64,000 nt of DNA from Streptomyces puniciscabiei (GTDB taxonomy: Bacteria; Actinomycetota; Actinomycetes; Streptomycetales; Streptomycetaceae): NCBI RefSeq assembly GCF_006715785.1, contig NZ_VFNX01000001.1:4072001-4136000 (forward strand), given 5' to 3'. The position numbers were made by a program, and so were the translations under genes. Every line of letters starts with the position of its first letter. Within the stretch, counting starts at the first letter, position 1. This document shows positions 1-8,584 of the stretch, piece after piece. The notes below the pieces were generated by a model that was not told where the DNA came from, did no database searches, and saw nothing but the letters and a program-made list of their open reading frames with translations.

Positions 1-359
1 ATCGGCGTCAGCGGTCCCTTCTGCGCGGGTCTGCGCGGGACGGACTTCCCCCCACCCCACACGAGCACGTCGGCCAGTACTGGAAGGCATCCTCGCACCT
101 GCCACCGACAACGCGCCCGGAACCCGGAGAGAAGTGATCTTGATTGGTCGGCTCTGCCCCCAAAAGTGCCTGACCAGTGCCGCACCGGCGATCACTTGAG
201 ATCGGTCACGTCCGGCTCCGGCAACCAGGAGACCGGGACGCGCGTCTTTCCGTCGACACGTGGTGCCCACAGGGGCGGCACTACAGTGGGTCGGAACAAC
301 CGGAACGACAACCGGAATGCAGCGAAGCAAGCACCAGCAAGCAGCAGGGAGCGCGTGAC
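1..359. other. Upstream region of the first kinase, no gene seen
   Basis: I see no convincing gene here. The long open frames that cross it are byproducts of high GC. Near 290-320 the motif CGGAA recurs three times at about 10-nt spacing just upstream of the kinase ribosome-binding site, which could be a regulatory site. The 5' neighbour lies outside the window. Confidence 0.5.
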
Positions 360-2036
360 GTGCGGCCAGTCGGCAGCAAGTACCTGCTTGAGGAGCCGCT
401 CGGACGCGGCGCCACAGGCACCGTCTGGCGTGCCCGCCAGCGCGAGACCGCGGGCGCCGAGGCGGCCGTACCCGGGCAGCCCGGCGAGACGGTCGCGATC
501 AAGGTCCTCAAGGAGGAGCTGGCGAGCGACCCGGACATCGTGATGCGCTTCCTGCGCGAGCGGTCCGTGCTGCTGCGCCTCACCCACCCGAACATCGTCC
601 GGGTCCGCGACCTGGTCGTCGAGGGCGATCTGCTGGCGCTGGTCATGGACCTCGTCGACGGCCCCGACCTGCACCGCTACCTGCGCGAGAACGGGCCCCT
701 GACCCCGGTCGCCGCCGCGCTGATGACCGCGCAGATCGCCGACGCGCTCGCCGCGAGCCACGCCGACGGCGTCGTCCACCGCGACCTGAAGCCCGCCAAC
801 GTGCTGCTCCGGCAGCACGAGGGCCAGATGCACCCGATGCTGACCGACTTCGGCATCGCCCGCCTCGCGGACTCCCCGGGCCTGACCCGCACCCAGGAGT
901 TCGTCGGCACGCCCGCGTACGTGGCACCGGAGTCCGCCGAGGGCCGCCCGCAGACCTCCGCCGTGGACATCTACGGCGCCGGCATCCTGCTGTACGAGCT
1001 GGTCACCGGCCGCCCGCCGTTCGCCGGCAGCACCGCTCTCGAAGTGCTGCACCAGCACCTGAGCGCCGAGCCGCGCCGCCCCTCCACCGTCCCGGACCCG
1101 CTGTGGACGGTCATAGAGCGCTGCCTGCGCAAGAACCCCGACGACCGGCCCAGCGCCGAGAACCTCGCGCGCGGCCTCAGGGTCGTCGCCGAGGGCATCG
1201 GCGTGCACGCGAACGCCGCGCAGATCGCCGCCGCCGAGGGGGTGGGCGCGCTGCTGGCCCCCGACCCGGCCCCGACCGCCGTCCCGGGCGTGCCCGGCGC
1301 CGCCGACCCCACCCAGGTGCTGCCCCAGGGCTCGGCGGGGTCCTACGACCCGAACGCCGCGACCAGCGTGCTGCCGCACACCGGCGGACCCGTCGGCGCC
1401 GCCGACCCCACCGCCGTACTGCCGAACACGGGCGCGGCCGACCCGACGGCGGTGCTGCCGAACACCGGCCCGCAGGGGCAGCAGCCCGAGCAGCCGCACC
1501 CCTGGCAGACCCAGCTGCGCGCGGCCCGCGACCGCAACGAGCAGACGCAGATCCAGTACCTGTCCCCGGAGGACGACCCGCTGCGCCACCGGCCCCAGCG
1601 GCAGGTGGCCCGTCCGCAGCAGCAGCCGCGGCAGGCCCCGCAGGCCCGCCCGCAGCAGCCGCAGCCGCGCGGCCGGCAGCAGGGGTACCAGCAGGGCTAC
1701 GGCTACGCGCCGCAGCAGCCCCAGCAGTACGCCCCGCCGCAGGCGCCGCAGCGGTACGCGCCGCCCGCGCCGGAGCCGCAGCGGCCCGCCCGTGAGCCCC
1801 GGGCGCCCCGCCGGCGCAGCGCCAATCCGATGAAGATCCCGGGACTCGGCTGTCTGAAGGGCTGCCTGTTCACGATCGTCATCCTGGTCGTGGCGAGCTG
1901 GCTGATCTATGAGCTGACCCCGCTGCACACCTGGATCGGCCAGGGCCGGAGCTACTGGCACGAGGTGAGCCACTGGGCCGGTCAGGTGAGCAAGTGGGTC
2001 AAGGACCTGGGCGGCTCCTCGGGCGGCGGCAACTGA
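360..2036 (+). CDS. pkaA: Membrane-anchored Ser/Thr protein kinase (PkaA-like)
   Basis: Eukaryotic-type (Hanks) serine/threonine kinase. It phosphorylates protein substrates in the cytoplasm and is tethered to the membrane. The 558-residue product has the glycine loop GRGATG near residue 15, the ATP-binding lysine in VAIKVL (about K48), the catalytic HRDLKPAN loop at about 140-147 and DFG at about 163-165. A proline/glutamine-rich linker follows, then one transmembrane helix near 501-520 and a short external tail without PASTA repeats. The linker repeats the motif DPTAVLPNTG with variants four times, which may be phospho-threonine docking or autophosphorylation sites (inference). I chose the GTG at 360 because AGGGA lies 9 nt upstream and the kinase fold starts immediately; the longer upstream frame has no homologous character. 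A second kinase follows directly. The name comes from synteny with the S. coelicolor pkaA-pkaB pair. Confidence 0.85.
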   Translation: MRPVGSKYLLEEPLGRGATGTVWRARQRETAGAEAAVPGQPGETVAIKVLKEELASDPDIVMRFLRERSVLLRLTHPNIVRVRDLVVEGDLLALVMDLVDGPDLHRYLRENGPLTPVAAALMTAQIADALAASHADGVVHRDLKPANVLLRQHEGQMHPMLTDFGIARLADSPGLTRTQEFVGTPAYVAPESAEGRPQTSAVDIYGAGILLYELVTGRPPFAGSTALEVLHQHLSAEPRRPSTVPDPLWTVIERCLRKNPDDRPSAENLARGLRVVAEGIGVHANAAQIAAAEGVGALLAPDPAPTAVPGVPGAADPTQVLPQGSAGSYDPNAATSVLPHTGGPVGAADPTAVLPNTGAADPTAVLPNTGPQGQQPEQPHPWQTQLRAARDRNEQTQIQYLSPEDDPLRHRPQRQVARPQQQPRQAPQARPQQPQPRGRQQGYQQGYGYAPQQPQQYAPPQAPQRYAPPAPEPQRPAREPRAPRRRSANPMKIPGLGCLKGCLFTIVILVVASWLIYELTPLHTWIGQGRSYWHEVSHWAGQVSKWVKDLGGSSGGGN

Positions 2037-2180
2037 CCCGGTGTACTCGCGGTAACTGATCGCGAGTTTGCGGATTTGTCGACATCTGGCGGGTGATTTC
2101 CGTCTCCGCGGTGAAGGTTGGCTCCCCGGACGCGTAGTTTTAACGACACCACGCGACAACGCGCGTCTGTAGGAGCAGTC

Positions 2181-3407
2181 TTGGCACGGAAGATCGGCAG
2201 CCGGTACACCGCGAACCAGATCCTGGGGCGGGGCAGCGCCGGCACGGTGTGGCTGGGCGAGGGGCCGGAGGGTCCCGTCGCCGTCAAGCTGCTGCGCGAG
2301 GACCTCGCCTCCGACCAGGAGCTCGTCGGACGCTTCGTCCAGGAGCGCACCGCGCTGCTCGGCCTGGAGCACCCGCACATCGTCACCGTGCGCGACCTGG
2401 TGGTCGACGGCAACGACCTGGCCCTGGTCATGGACCTCGTGCGCGGCACCGACCTGCGTACCCGGCTGGAGCGCGAGCGGCGGCTGGCCCCCGAGGCGGC
2501 CGTGGCGATCGTCGCCGACGTCGCCGACGCGCTGGCGGCGGCCCACGCGGCCGGAGTCGTCCACCGGGACGTCAAGCCGGAGAACGTGCTCCTCGACATG
2601 CAGGGCCCGCTCGGGCCGGGCGGCGCGCATCCGGCGCTGCTGACGGACTTCGGCGTCGCCAAGCTGATCGACTCGCCCAAGCGGACGCGGGCCACGAAGA
2701 TCATCGGTACGCCGGACTATCTGGCCCCGGAGATCGTCGAGGGCCTGCCGCCGCGCGCGTCCGTGGACATCTACGCCCTGGCGACGGTCCTGTACGAGCT
2801 GCTGGCGGGCTTCACCCCCTTCGGCGGGGGCCACCCGGGCGCGGTCCTGCGCCGGCACGTCACCGAGACGGTCGTCCCCCTCCCCGGTATCCCGGAGGAG
2901 CTGTGGCAGCTGATCGTGCAGTGCCTGGCCAAGGCGCCCGCGTCCCGGCTGCGCGCCTCCGAGCTGGCGGCGCGGCTGCGGGAGCAGCTGCCGACGCTGG
3001 CCGGGATGCCGCCGCTGGACGTGGACGAGCCGGACCTCTCCGAGGAGGCCGCCGATGAGTCGCTGCCGCCGGCTCCGCCGGGGGACGAGCCGGTACGGCG
3101 GCGGGGTGCGGTGTCCCTCGTCCCCGGGGCCAAACCGGACTCCAACCGCGACACGCACACCTCGATGAGGGTGCCGGGGCCGGACGAGCTGGCGGGCGGG
3201 GCCCACGGGACGGCGCGCGTTCCCCGGGCCACCGGTGCGCCCCGGCCGGGGTCGGCCCGGCACCGGGCCGCGGTGCGGCGGCGCCGGGTGACGCTGGGGG
3301 TGGCCGGGGTGGTCCTGGCCGCTGTCGTGGGCGTCGGTGCGTGGCTGGCGTCCGCCGACGGGGACTCGGACGCGCCGTCGGGCACCCACAGCACGTCATC
3401 CCCCTGA
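2181..3407 (+). CDS. pkaB: Membrane-anchored Ser/Thr protein kinase (PkaB-like)
   Basis: Second Hanks-type kinase, 408 residues. Visible are GRGSAG (about residue 16), the catalytic lysine in VAVKLL (about K36), HRDVKPEN (about 128), DFG (about 156) and the activation-loop sequence [10 protein letters not shown] disordered Pro/Arg-rich segment and one C-terminal transmembrane helix near 370-391 follow, with a very short acidic tail outside. The start is TTG at 2181, with AGGAG five bases before it; an in-frame ATG 63 bases upstream has no such signal. It is closely related to the preceding kinase and probably arose by tandem duplication. A 144-bp gap separates the two, so it may be transcribed separately. 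Substrates cannot be read from sequence. Confidence 0.85.
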   Translation: MARKIGSRYTANQILGRGSAGTVWLGEGPEGPVAVKLLREDLASDQELVGRFVQERTALLGLEHPHIVTVRDLVVDGNDLALVMDLVRGTDLRTRLERERRLAPEAAVAIVADVADALAAAHAAGVVHRDVKPENVLLDMQGPLGPGGAHPALLTDFGVAKLIDSPKRTRATKIIGTPDYLAPEIVEGLPPRASVDIYALATVLYELLAGFTPFGGGHPGAVLRRHVTETVVPLPGIPEELWQLIVQCLAKAPASRLRASELAARLREQLPTLAGMPPLDVDEPDLSEEAADESLPPAPPGDEPVRRRGAVSLVPGAKPDSNRDTHTSMRVPGPDELAGGAHGTARVPRATGAPRPGSARHRAAVRRRRVTLGVAGVVLAAVVGVGAWLASADGDSDAPSGTHSTSSP

Positions 3408-3563
3408 CGCACCAGCTGATCGGCCGGTGGGCCGGCCGGTGGGCGGGCGGGGGTGCCTCCGGGTCGTTCGGGACGCGTTGCCGGGTGCGGGTGCGTCGGG
3501 GTCCTCCGGGTCGGGTTGCCCACCCGCACCACCCGTGCGGGCGTCGTCGCCGGGTGCGGGTGG

Positions 3564-3854
3564 CCCTGGTGGGCCGGGACCGCCGTCGGCGGGTGCGGGT
3601 GCGGGTGCGGCCGGGGCGGCTGTGGGTGCGGGGCGCGCTGGTGGTGCGGGGTCGTCGGCCGGACGCGCGGGCCGCGCTGGTGGGGCAGGATCGCCGTCGG
3701 CGGGTGCGGGTGCGGGTGCGGCTGGGGCGGTCGGCTGGCGCCAGCCGGACGTGCGGGGCGCGCTGGGAGCGTGGATCCTGCGTCGGACGTTCGGGGCGCG
3801 CTGGTGGGGCGGGATCGCCGTCGGCGGGTGTGGGTGCGGGTGCGGCCGGGGCGG
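3564..3854. repeat. Degenerate direct repeats in a G-skewed non-coding tract
   Basis: The 617 bp between the kinase stop and prfB hold no believable gene. The + strand is strongly G-rich over C. A unit of about 58 bp beginning with a CGCTGGTGGG-like sequence, passing through GCCGTCGGCGGGTG and ending in GGGGCGG, occurs three times (about 3564-3620, 3673-3730 and 3797-3854). The spacing is 109 and 124 bp. Shorter GGGTGC runs fill the gaps. Open frames here lack codon-position bias and consist of simple Gly/Arg repeats, so I do not call them genes. Confidence 0.7.
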
Positions 3855-4012
3855 CCGGCGGGGGCGGCCGTGGGTGTGGGGCGGGGGGACTTCTGGGGGC
3901 GGAGCGTCTTCGGTGGGTGTGGGGCGCGCGGTGTGGGGCCGTCGGCAAGGGGGGACCGGTGGGAGGCAGGGGTGGGGACACCCGGCCGGGGCTCGGTGCT
4001 CGGCGGAGCCGT

Positions 4013-4018
4013 TACGCT
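4013..4018 (+). promoter_or_regulatory. -10 hexamer of a leaderless prfB promoter
   Basis: TACGCT ends 6 nt before the prfB GTG, which has no Shine-Dalgarno sequence. Initiation about 7 nt downstream of the hexamer would put the start codon at the mRNA 5' end. No clear -35 is seen. Confidence 0.5.
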
Positions 4019-4024
4019 GGATGC

Positions 4025-5131
4025 GTGGCAGTCGTCGATGTATCCGAAGAGCTGAAGTCCCTCTCCTCGACCATGGAGTCGATCGAGGCCGTCCTGGACC
4101 TCGACAGGATGAGGGCAGACATCGCCCTGCTCGAGGAGCAGGCGGCCGCGCCGTCCCTGTGGGACAACCCGGACGAGGCGCAGAAGATCACCAGCAAGCT
4201 CTCCCACCTCCAGGCCGAGGTCAGGAAGGCGGAGGCGCTGCGCGGCCGGATCGACGATCTCGCCGTCCTCTTCGAGATGGCCGAGGAGGAGGACGACCCG
4301 GACACCCGTGCCGAGGCCGAGTCCGAGCTGGCCGCGGTGCGGAAGGCGCTGGACGAGATGGAGGTCCGGACGCTGCTCAGCGGTGAGTACGACTCCCGTG
4401 AGGCGCTCGTCAACATCCGCGCCGAGGCCGGTGGCGTCGACGCCGCCGACTTCGCCGAGAAGCTCCAGCGCATGTACCTGCGCTGGGCCGAGCAGCGCGG
4501 TTACAAGACGGAGCTGATCGAGACGTCGTACGCCGAAGAGGCCGGCATCAAGTCGACCACCTTCGCCGTCCAGGCGCCGTACGCCTACGGCACCCTCTCC
4601 GTCGAGCAGGGCACGCACCGCCTCGTGCGCATCTCGCCCTTCGACAACCAGGGCCGGCGCCAGACCTCCTTCGCGGGCGTGGAAGTGCTGCCCGTGGTCG
4701 AGCAGTCCGACCACGTCGAGATCGACGAGAGCGATCTCCGGATCGATGTCTACCGGTCCTCGGGCCCGGGCGGTCAGGGCGTCAACACCACCGACTCCGC
4801 GGTCCGCATCACCCACCTGCCCACCGGCATCGTCGTCTCCTGCCAGAACGAGCGGTCGCAGATCCAGAACAAGGCCACCGCCATGAACGTCCTCCAGGCC
4901 AAGCTGCTGGAGCGGCGCCGGCAGGAGGAGCAGGCCAAGATGGACGCCCTCAAGGGCGACGGCGGCAACTCCTGGGGCAACCAGATGCGTTCGTACGTGC
5001 TGCACCCGTACCAGATGGTCAAGGACCTGCGGACGGAGCACGAGGTGGGCAACCCGGAGGCCGTGTTCAACGGTGAGATCGACGGGTTCCTGGAGGCCGG
5101 CATTCGCTGGCGCAAGCAGCAGGAGAAGTAA
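4025..5131 (+). CDS. prfB: Peptide chain release factor 2
   Basis: Class I release factor that recognises UGA and UAA and triggers peptidyl-tRNA hydrolysis on the ribosome. The 368-residue product has the N-terminal helical domain (1-110), the RF2-specific SPF anticodon-like tripeptide within [10 protein letters not shown], and the universal GGQ motif in [14 protein letters not shown]. It is a normal full-length RF2. The reading frame is uninterrupted from the GTG at 4025, so the programmed +1 frameshift that autoregulates E. coli prfB is absent. The start fits the family N-terminus ([12 protein letters not shown]) and lies just downstream of a -10 element, suggesting a leaderless message. 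A strong terminator follows. The prfB-ftsEX-smpB grouping is conserved in actinobacteria. Confidence 0.97.
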   Translation: MAVVDVSEELKSLSSTMESIEAVLDLDRMRADIALLEEQAAAPSLWDNPDEAQKITSKLSHLQAEVRKAEALRGRIDDLAVLFEMAEEEDDPDTRAEAESELAAVRKALDEMEVRTLLSGEYDSREALVNIRAEAGGVDAADFAEKLQRMYLRWAEQRGYKTELIETSYAEEAGIKSTTFAVQAPYAYGTLSVEQGTHRLVRISPFDNQGRRQTSFAGVEVLPVVEQSDHVEIDESDLRIDVYRSSGPGGQGVNTTDSAVRITHLPTGIVVSCQNERSQIQNKATAMNVLQAKLLERRRQEEQAKMDALKGDGGNSWGNQMRSYVLHPYQMVKDLRTEHEVGNPEAVFNGEIDGFLEAGIRWRKQQEK

Positions 5132-5155
5132 CTTTGTCGACTTGACAGCCCATAG

Positions 5156-5190
5156 GACAACTGCCGCCCGAGGGGCGGCAGTTGTCTTTT
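5156..5190 (+). terminator. Rho-independent terminator of prfB
   Basis: A perfect 14-bp stem (GACAACTGCCGCCC pairing with GGGCGGCAGTTGTC) with a 3-nt loop is followed by TTTT, 24 bases after the prfB stop. Confidence 0.9.
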
Positions 5191-5439
5191 GTCTGGGTTT
5201 TACATCACACTCACAGGCTTCAACTCGCCGCAAACAGCCCCCGAAAGGACATTGCGCCCGCAACGGCCTTGACGTTGCTTTGAAAAATCGGAAGGGTTAA
5301 GCGCGGCATGCGTACCTTGGGGCGCATGTGAACCGGGGGAATGAGTTGACGCGGTCTTCGTCACCGGCTGCCTCCCGTCGATCACGGCACGCCCCAGGCG
5401 CCGCCTCATTGACGATCAGCTACTGGGGGTAGCAACCAC

Positions 5440-6345
5440 ATGACGAAGAAGACGCGGATCCGGGTCGCGCGGATAGCCGCCGGCGCCGTGATCGCGGCCG
5501 GTGCGTCACTGACCGCAGCCGGCGCGGCCTCCGCCGCGGGCATCGATGTCCAGGCGGGCCCGATCAGCCTGGGCGTGCACGCCAACGGCGAGGGCGACAA
5601 CGGCGGCACCGACGGCGGTGACGGCGGCTGCGACCTCGGCGTCTGCACCACGACCGGCGGCACGGACGGCACCGGCGGCACCACGACCGGTGGCACCGAC
5701 ACCACCGGCGGTACCGACACGACGGGTGGCACGGACACCACCGGTGGCACCGACACCACCGGCGGTACCGACACCACCGGTGGCACCGACACCACAGGCG
5801 GTGACGTCACCATCGGCGGCGTCATCGGCGGCGGCACCACCACGACCGGCGGCGACAACGGCACGGGCGGCACCACCACCACCGGTGGCGACAACGGCAC
5901 CGGCGGCACCACCACCGGTGGCGACAACGGCACCGGTGGCGGCAACGGCACGGGCGGCACCACCACCACCGGCGGCGGCAGCACCGGCGGTTCCACCACC
6001 ACGGGCGGCGGCAGCACCGGCGGTTCCACCACCACGGGTGGCGGCAGCACCGGCGGCTCCACCACCACGGGAGGCGGCAGCACCGGCGGTTCCACCACCG
6101 GCGGCAACAACGACAAGCCCAACGGCGGCAACGGCCCCGCCACCCAGGACCAGGGTTCCTCGCAGCTCACCGACACGGGCTCCGACACCCAGACCCAGGA
6201 CAAGGGCCACGGCAAGCAGCTCGCCGAGACCGGTGCCGGCCAGACCGCGTTCCTGCTCATCGGCGCCGCGACGATGATCGCCGGCGGTATCGGCTTCCGC
6301 GTCCTGCCGCGTCTGGCGGGCGGCCGGGGCGGCGCGGCCGCGTAA
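5440..6345 (+). CDS. Secreted Thr/Gly-repeat protein with sortase sorting signal
   Basis: Predicted cell-wall-anchored surface protein of 301 residues. The N-terminus is a Sec signal peptide (basic [12 protein letters not shown], hydrophobic Ala-rich core, cleavage near AASA-AG). Residues about 65-220 are almost entirely repeats of T-G-G with D, S or N ([16 protein letters not shown]), coded by matching tandem DNA repeats. The C-terminus has the tripartite sorting signal: LAETG at 261-265, a hydrophobic helix, then a basic tail. LAxTG is the motif used by Streptomyces class E sortases. A second, similar LTDTG lies about 20 residues earlier. The ATG follows GGGGGT by about 10 nt. No catalytic domain is seen; the role is probably structural or a flexible stalk at the wall. 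It is a single-gene unit between two terminators. Confidence 0.8.
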   Translation: MTKKTRIRVARIAAGAVIAAGASLTAAGAASAAGIDVQAGPISLGVHANGEGDNGGTDGGDGGCDLGVCTTTGGTDGTGGTTTGGTDTTGGTDTTGGTDTTGGTDTTGGTDTTGGTDTTGGDVTIGGVIGGGTTTTGGDNGTGGTTTTGGDNGTGGTTTGGDNGTGGGNGTGGTTTTGGGSTGGSTTTGGGSTGGSTTTGGGSTGGSTTTGGGSTGGSTTGGNNDKPNGGNGPATQDQGSSQLTDTGSDTQTQDKGHGKQLAETGAGQTAFLLIGAATMIAGGIGFRVLPRLAGGRGGAAA

Positions 6346-6379
6346 CCGTACGGTCACGCAGCGCGCCGACACGCAGACG

Positions 6380-6420
6380 TGAGGGCCCGGAGCTCAACGC
6401 TCCGGGCCCTCACGGCTTTT
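6380..6420 (+). terminator. Rho-independent terminator of the sortase-substrate gene
   Basis: A 14-bp perfect stem TGAGGGCCCGGAGC with its complement around a TCAAC loop, then CGGCTTTT. It may also serve the converging small gene on the other strand. Confidence 0.85.
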
Positions 6421-6447
6421 CTGAAGCTTTTCTTACGCCTGGTGGCC

Positions 6448-6639
6448 TCAGGCCGTCTGATGCGCCAGCAGCGCCACCGCGGCGATCAGCACCGCCAGCA
6501 GTGCGATCAGCGCCATCGGGTTCACCCCGCCCAGGAAGCCCTCTTGCTGCAGTCGCTCGCGGTTGGCACGGCACACCGGGCACCGGCCCTCGCTCACGGG
6601 CGCCGCGCAGTTCGCGCACACCAACCGGTCGTACGTCAT
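6448..6639 (-). CDS. Small zinc-ribbon membrane protein
   Basis: 63-residue protein with two CxxC knuckles ([16 protein letters not shown], residues about 8-23), typical of a small rubredoxin-like zinc ribbon. One C-terminal transmembrane helix (about 42-60) follows. The ATG at 6639 has GGAGGG about 9 nt upstream, which decides the start over longer in-frame alternatives. It is convergent with the sortase substrate and divergent from ftsE. Function is unknown; comparable small proteins occur next to ftsE in other streptomycetes by my recollection of synteny. Cytoplasmic zinc binding with membrane attachment is inferred. Confidence 0.7.
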   Translation of the reverse strand: MTYDRLVCANCAAPVSEGRCPVCRANRERLQQEGFLGGVNPMALIALLAVLIAAVALLAHQTA

Positions 6640-6875
6640 GCGCTCGCCCTCCTCGCACCGGCCATCACTCGTACAACGCCCACGGGAACGAGAACGTTCC
6701 CCCTCCACTGTGCCAGGTTCACGGAGTGCGTGCGCGGGGCCCGGGAGAGCCGGGCGGGCACCGATGCCGGTACAAAAATGTACAAGCCTTACCCAACCTC
6801 GACCTGCGACTGCACTTGCACACCCGGTTCGCGTATGGTCACGCTCATCTACCCCCGGCGACCCGTGGTGCATCC

Positions 6876-7565
6876 GTGATCCGATTCGACAACGTCTCCA
6901 AGGTCTACCCCAAGCAGACCCGCCCCGCACTCAGGGATGTCTCCCTCGAGGTGGAGAAGGGCGAGTTCGTGTTCCTCGTGGGGTCCTCCGGCTCCGGAAA
7001 GTCCACCTTCCTGCGGCTGATCCTCCGCGAGGAGCGGTGCAGCCACGGCCAGGTGCACGTGCTGGGCAAGGACCTCGCGCGCCTCTCCAACTGGAAGGTG
7101 CCGCAGATGCGCCGCCAGCTGGGGACGGTGTTCCAGGACTTCCGGCTCCTGCCGAACAAGACCGTCGCGGAGAACGTGGCCTTCGCCCAGGAGGTCATCG
7201 GCAAGTCCCGCGGCGAGATCCGCAAGTCCGTGCCGCAGGTGCTCGACCTCGTCGGGCTCGGCGGCAAGGAGGACCGGATGCCCGGCGAGCTGTCCGGTGG
7301 TGAGCAGCAGCGCGTGGCCATCGCGCGGGCCTTCGTCAACCGGCCCAAGCTGCTGATCGCCGACGAACCCACCGGCAACCTCGACCCGCAGACCTCCGTC
7401 GGCATCATGAAGCTGCTCGACCGCATCAACCGGACGGGTACCACGGTCATCATGGCGACGCACGATCAGAACATCGTGGACCAGATGCGCAAGCGCGTCA
7501 TCGAGCTGGAGAAGGGCCGCCTCGTCCGCGACCAGGCCCGCGGCGTCTACGGCTACCAGCACTAA
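6876..7565 (+). CDS. ftsE: Cell-division ABC transporter ATPase FtsE
   Basis: Cytoplasmic ATPase of the FtsEX complex, which couples ATP hydrolysis to activation of peptidoglycan hydrolases at the division or sporulation septum. The 229-residue product shows Walker A (GSSGSGKST, about 36-44), the ABC signature [14 protein letters not shown], Walker B (LLIADEPT) and the switch histidine in MATHD. The length is standard. The GTG at 6876 begins the canonical [12 protein letters not shown] sequence. TATGGT at 6834-6839 is a possible -10. ftsX follows after 34 bp, so the two are co-transcribed. Confidence 0.97.
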   Translation: MIRFDNVSKVYPKQTRPALRDVSLEVEKGEFVFLVGSSGSGKSTFLRLILREERCSHGQVHVLGKDLARLSNWKVPQMRRQLGTVFQDFRLLPNKTVAENVAFAQEVIGKSRGEIRKSVPQVLDLVGLGGKEDRMPGELSGGEQQRVAIARAFVNRPKLLIADEPTGNLDPQTSVGIMKLLDRINRTGTTVIMATHDQNIVDQMRKRVIELEKGRLVRDQARGVYGYQH

Positions 7566-7599
7566 GCAAGTTCACGACGGAAAGGCTCGACAAGACGCC

Positions 7600-8517
7600 A
7601 TGCGCGCCCAGTTCGTCCTGTCGGAGATCGGTGTCGGTCTCCGCCGCAATCTGACGATGACCTTCGCCGTCATCGTCTCCGTCGCCCTGTCCCTGGCGCT
7701 CTTCGGCGGCTCGCTGCTGATGAGCGACCAGGTGAGTACCATGAAGGGCTATTGGTACGACAAGGTCAACGTCTCGATCTTCCTGTGCAACAAGCACGAC
7801 GCCGACTCGGACGTCAACTGCGCCAAGGGCGCGGTCACCGAGGACCAGAAGAACCAGATCCTCGCCGACCTGAAGAAGATGCCGGTCGTCGAGAAGGTGG
7901 CGTACGAGTCGCAGGACGAGGCGTACAAGCACTACAAGGAGCAGTTCGGCAACTCCCCGCTGGCCAGCTCGCTGACGCCGGACCAGATGCAGGAGTCGTA
8001 CCGGATCAAGCTCAAGGACCCGCAGAAGTACCAGGTGATCGCGTCCGCCTTCAACGGGCGCGCCGGTGTGCAGTCCGTGCAGGACCAGAAGGGCATCCTG
8101 GACAACCTCTTCACGCTGCTGAACCTGATGAACCGCGGGGCGCTCGGCGTGATGGCGATGATGCTGATCGTCGCGCTGCTGCTGATCATCAACACCGTGC
8201 GCGTCTCGGCGTTCAGCCGCCGGCGCGAAACCGGGATCATGCGCCTGGTCGGCGCCTCGGGCTTCTACATCCAGGCACCGTTCATCGCCGAGGCCGCGGT
8301 GGCCGGGCTCATCGGCGGCGGCCTCGCCTGCGTGGCCCTGGTGGTCGGCCGGTACTTCACCATCGACCACGGCATGGACCTCGCCCACCACCTCACCCTC
8401 ATCAACTTCGTCGGCTGGGACGCGGTGTTGACCAAGCTGCCGCTGATCCTCGCAACCAGCGTTCTCATGCCGTCACTTGCGGCGTTCTTCGCGCTGCGCA
8501 AGTACCTGAAGGTGTGA
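7600..8517 (+). CDS. ftsX: Cell-division ABC transporter permease FtsX
   Basis: Integral membrane partner of FtsE, 305 residues. A short cytoplasmic start is followed by helix 1 (about residues 22-42), then a large extracytoplasmic loop (about 45-170) containing two cysteines, used in other bacteria to contact cell-wall hydrolases. Three further helices near 180-205, 225-250 and 275-297 complete the FtsX permease domain. GGAAAGG lies about 15-20 nt upstream of the ATG, somewhat far. A terminator follows immediately, closing the ftsEX unit. Confidence 0.96.
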   Translation: MRAQFVLSEIGVGLRRNLTMTFAVIVSVALSLALFGGSLLMSDQVSTMKGYWYDKVNVSIFLCNKHDADSDVNCAKGAVTEDQKNQILADLKKMPVVEKVAYESQDEAYKHYKEQFGNSPLASSLTPDQMQESYRIKLKDPQKYQVIASAFNGRAGVQSVQDQKGILDNLFTLLNLMNRGALGVMAMMLIVALLLIINTVRVSAFSRRRETGIMRLVGASGFYIQAPFIAEAAVAGLIGGGLACVALVVGRYFTIDHGMDLAHHLTLINFVGWDAVLTKLPLILATSVLMPSLAAFFALRKYLKV

Positions 8518-8526
8518 CGCATGCCA

Positions 8527-8561
8527 AGAGGGCCGTACGGGCATCCGCCCGTACGGCCCTT
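8527..8561 (+). terminator. Rho-independent terminator of ftsEX
   Basis: AGGGCCGTACGGGC and its complement form a long stem around ATCC, ending in CCCTT. It lies 10 bases after the ftsX stop. Confidence 0.85.
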
Positions 8562-8571
8562 CGCGTTGTCC

Positions 8572-8577
8572 TAGACT
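8572..8577 (+). promoter_or_regulatory. -10 hexamer of a leaderless protease promoter
   Basis: TAGACT lies exactly 7 nt before the ATG of the S41 protease, just after the ftsX terminator, with no Shine-Dalgarno sequence. This predicts a leaderless transcript. Confidence 0.55.
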
Positions 8578-8584
8578 CACCGCC

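Noticed and set aside
192..3389. Open frame of 1065 codons on the minus strand across both kinase genes
   Set aside because: It is antisense to two intact kinases with clear motifs; the product is Arg/Gly/Val low-complexity sequence typical of GC-rich shadow frames.
3341..4024. N-terminal extension in frame with prfB
   Set aside because: It runs through the repeat tract, encodes Gly/Arg/Val repeats and is absent from RF2 proteins.
5640..6100. CRISPR-like regular repeats
   Set aside because: They are short codon-level repeats inside a Thr/Gly-rich protein gene; there are no 25-40 bp repeats with unique spacers and no cas genes.
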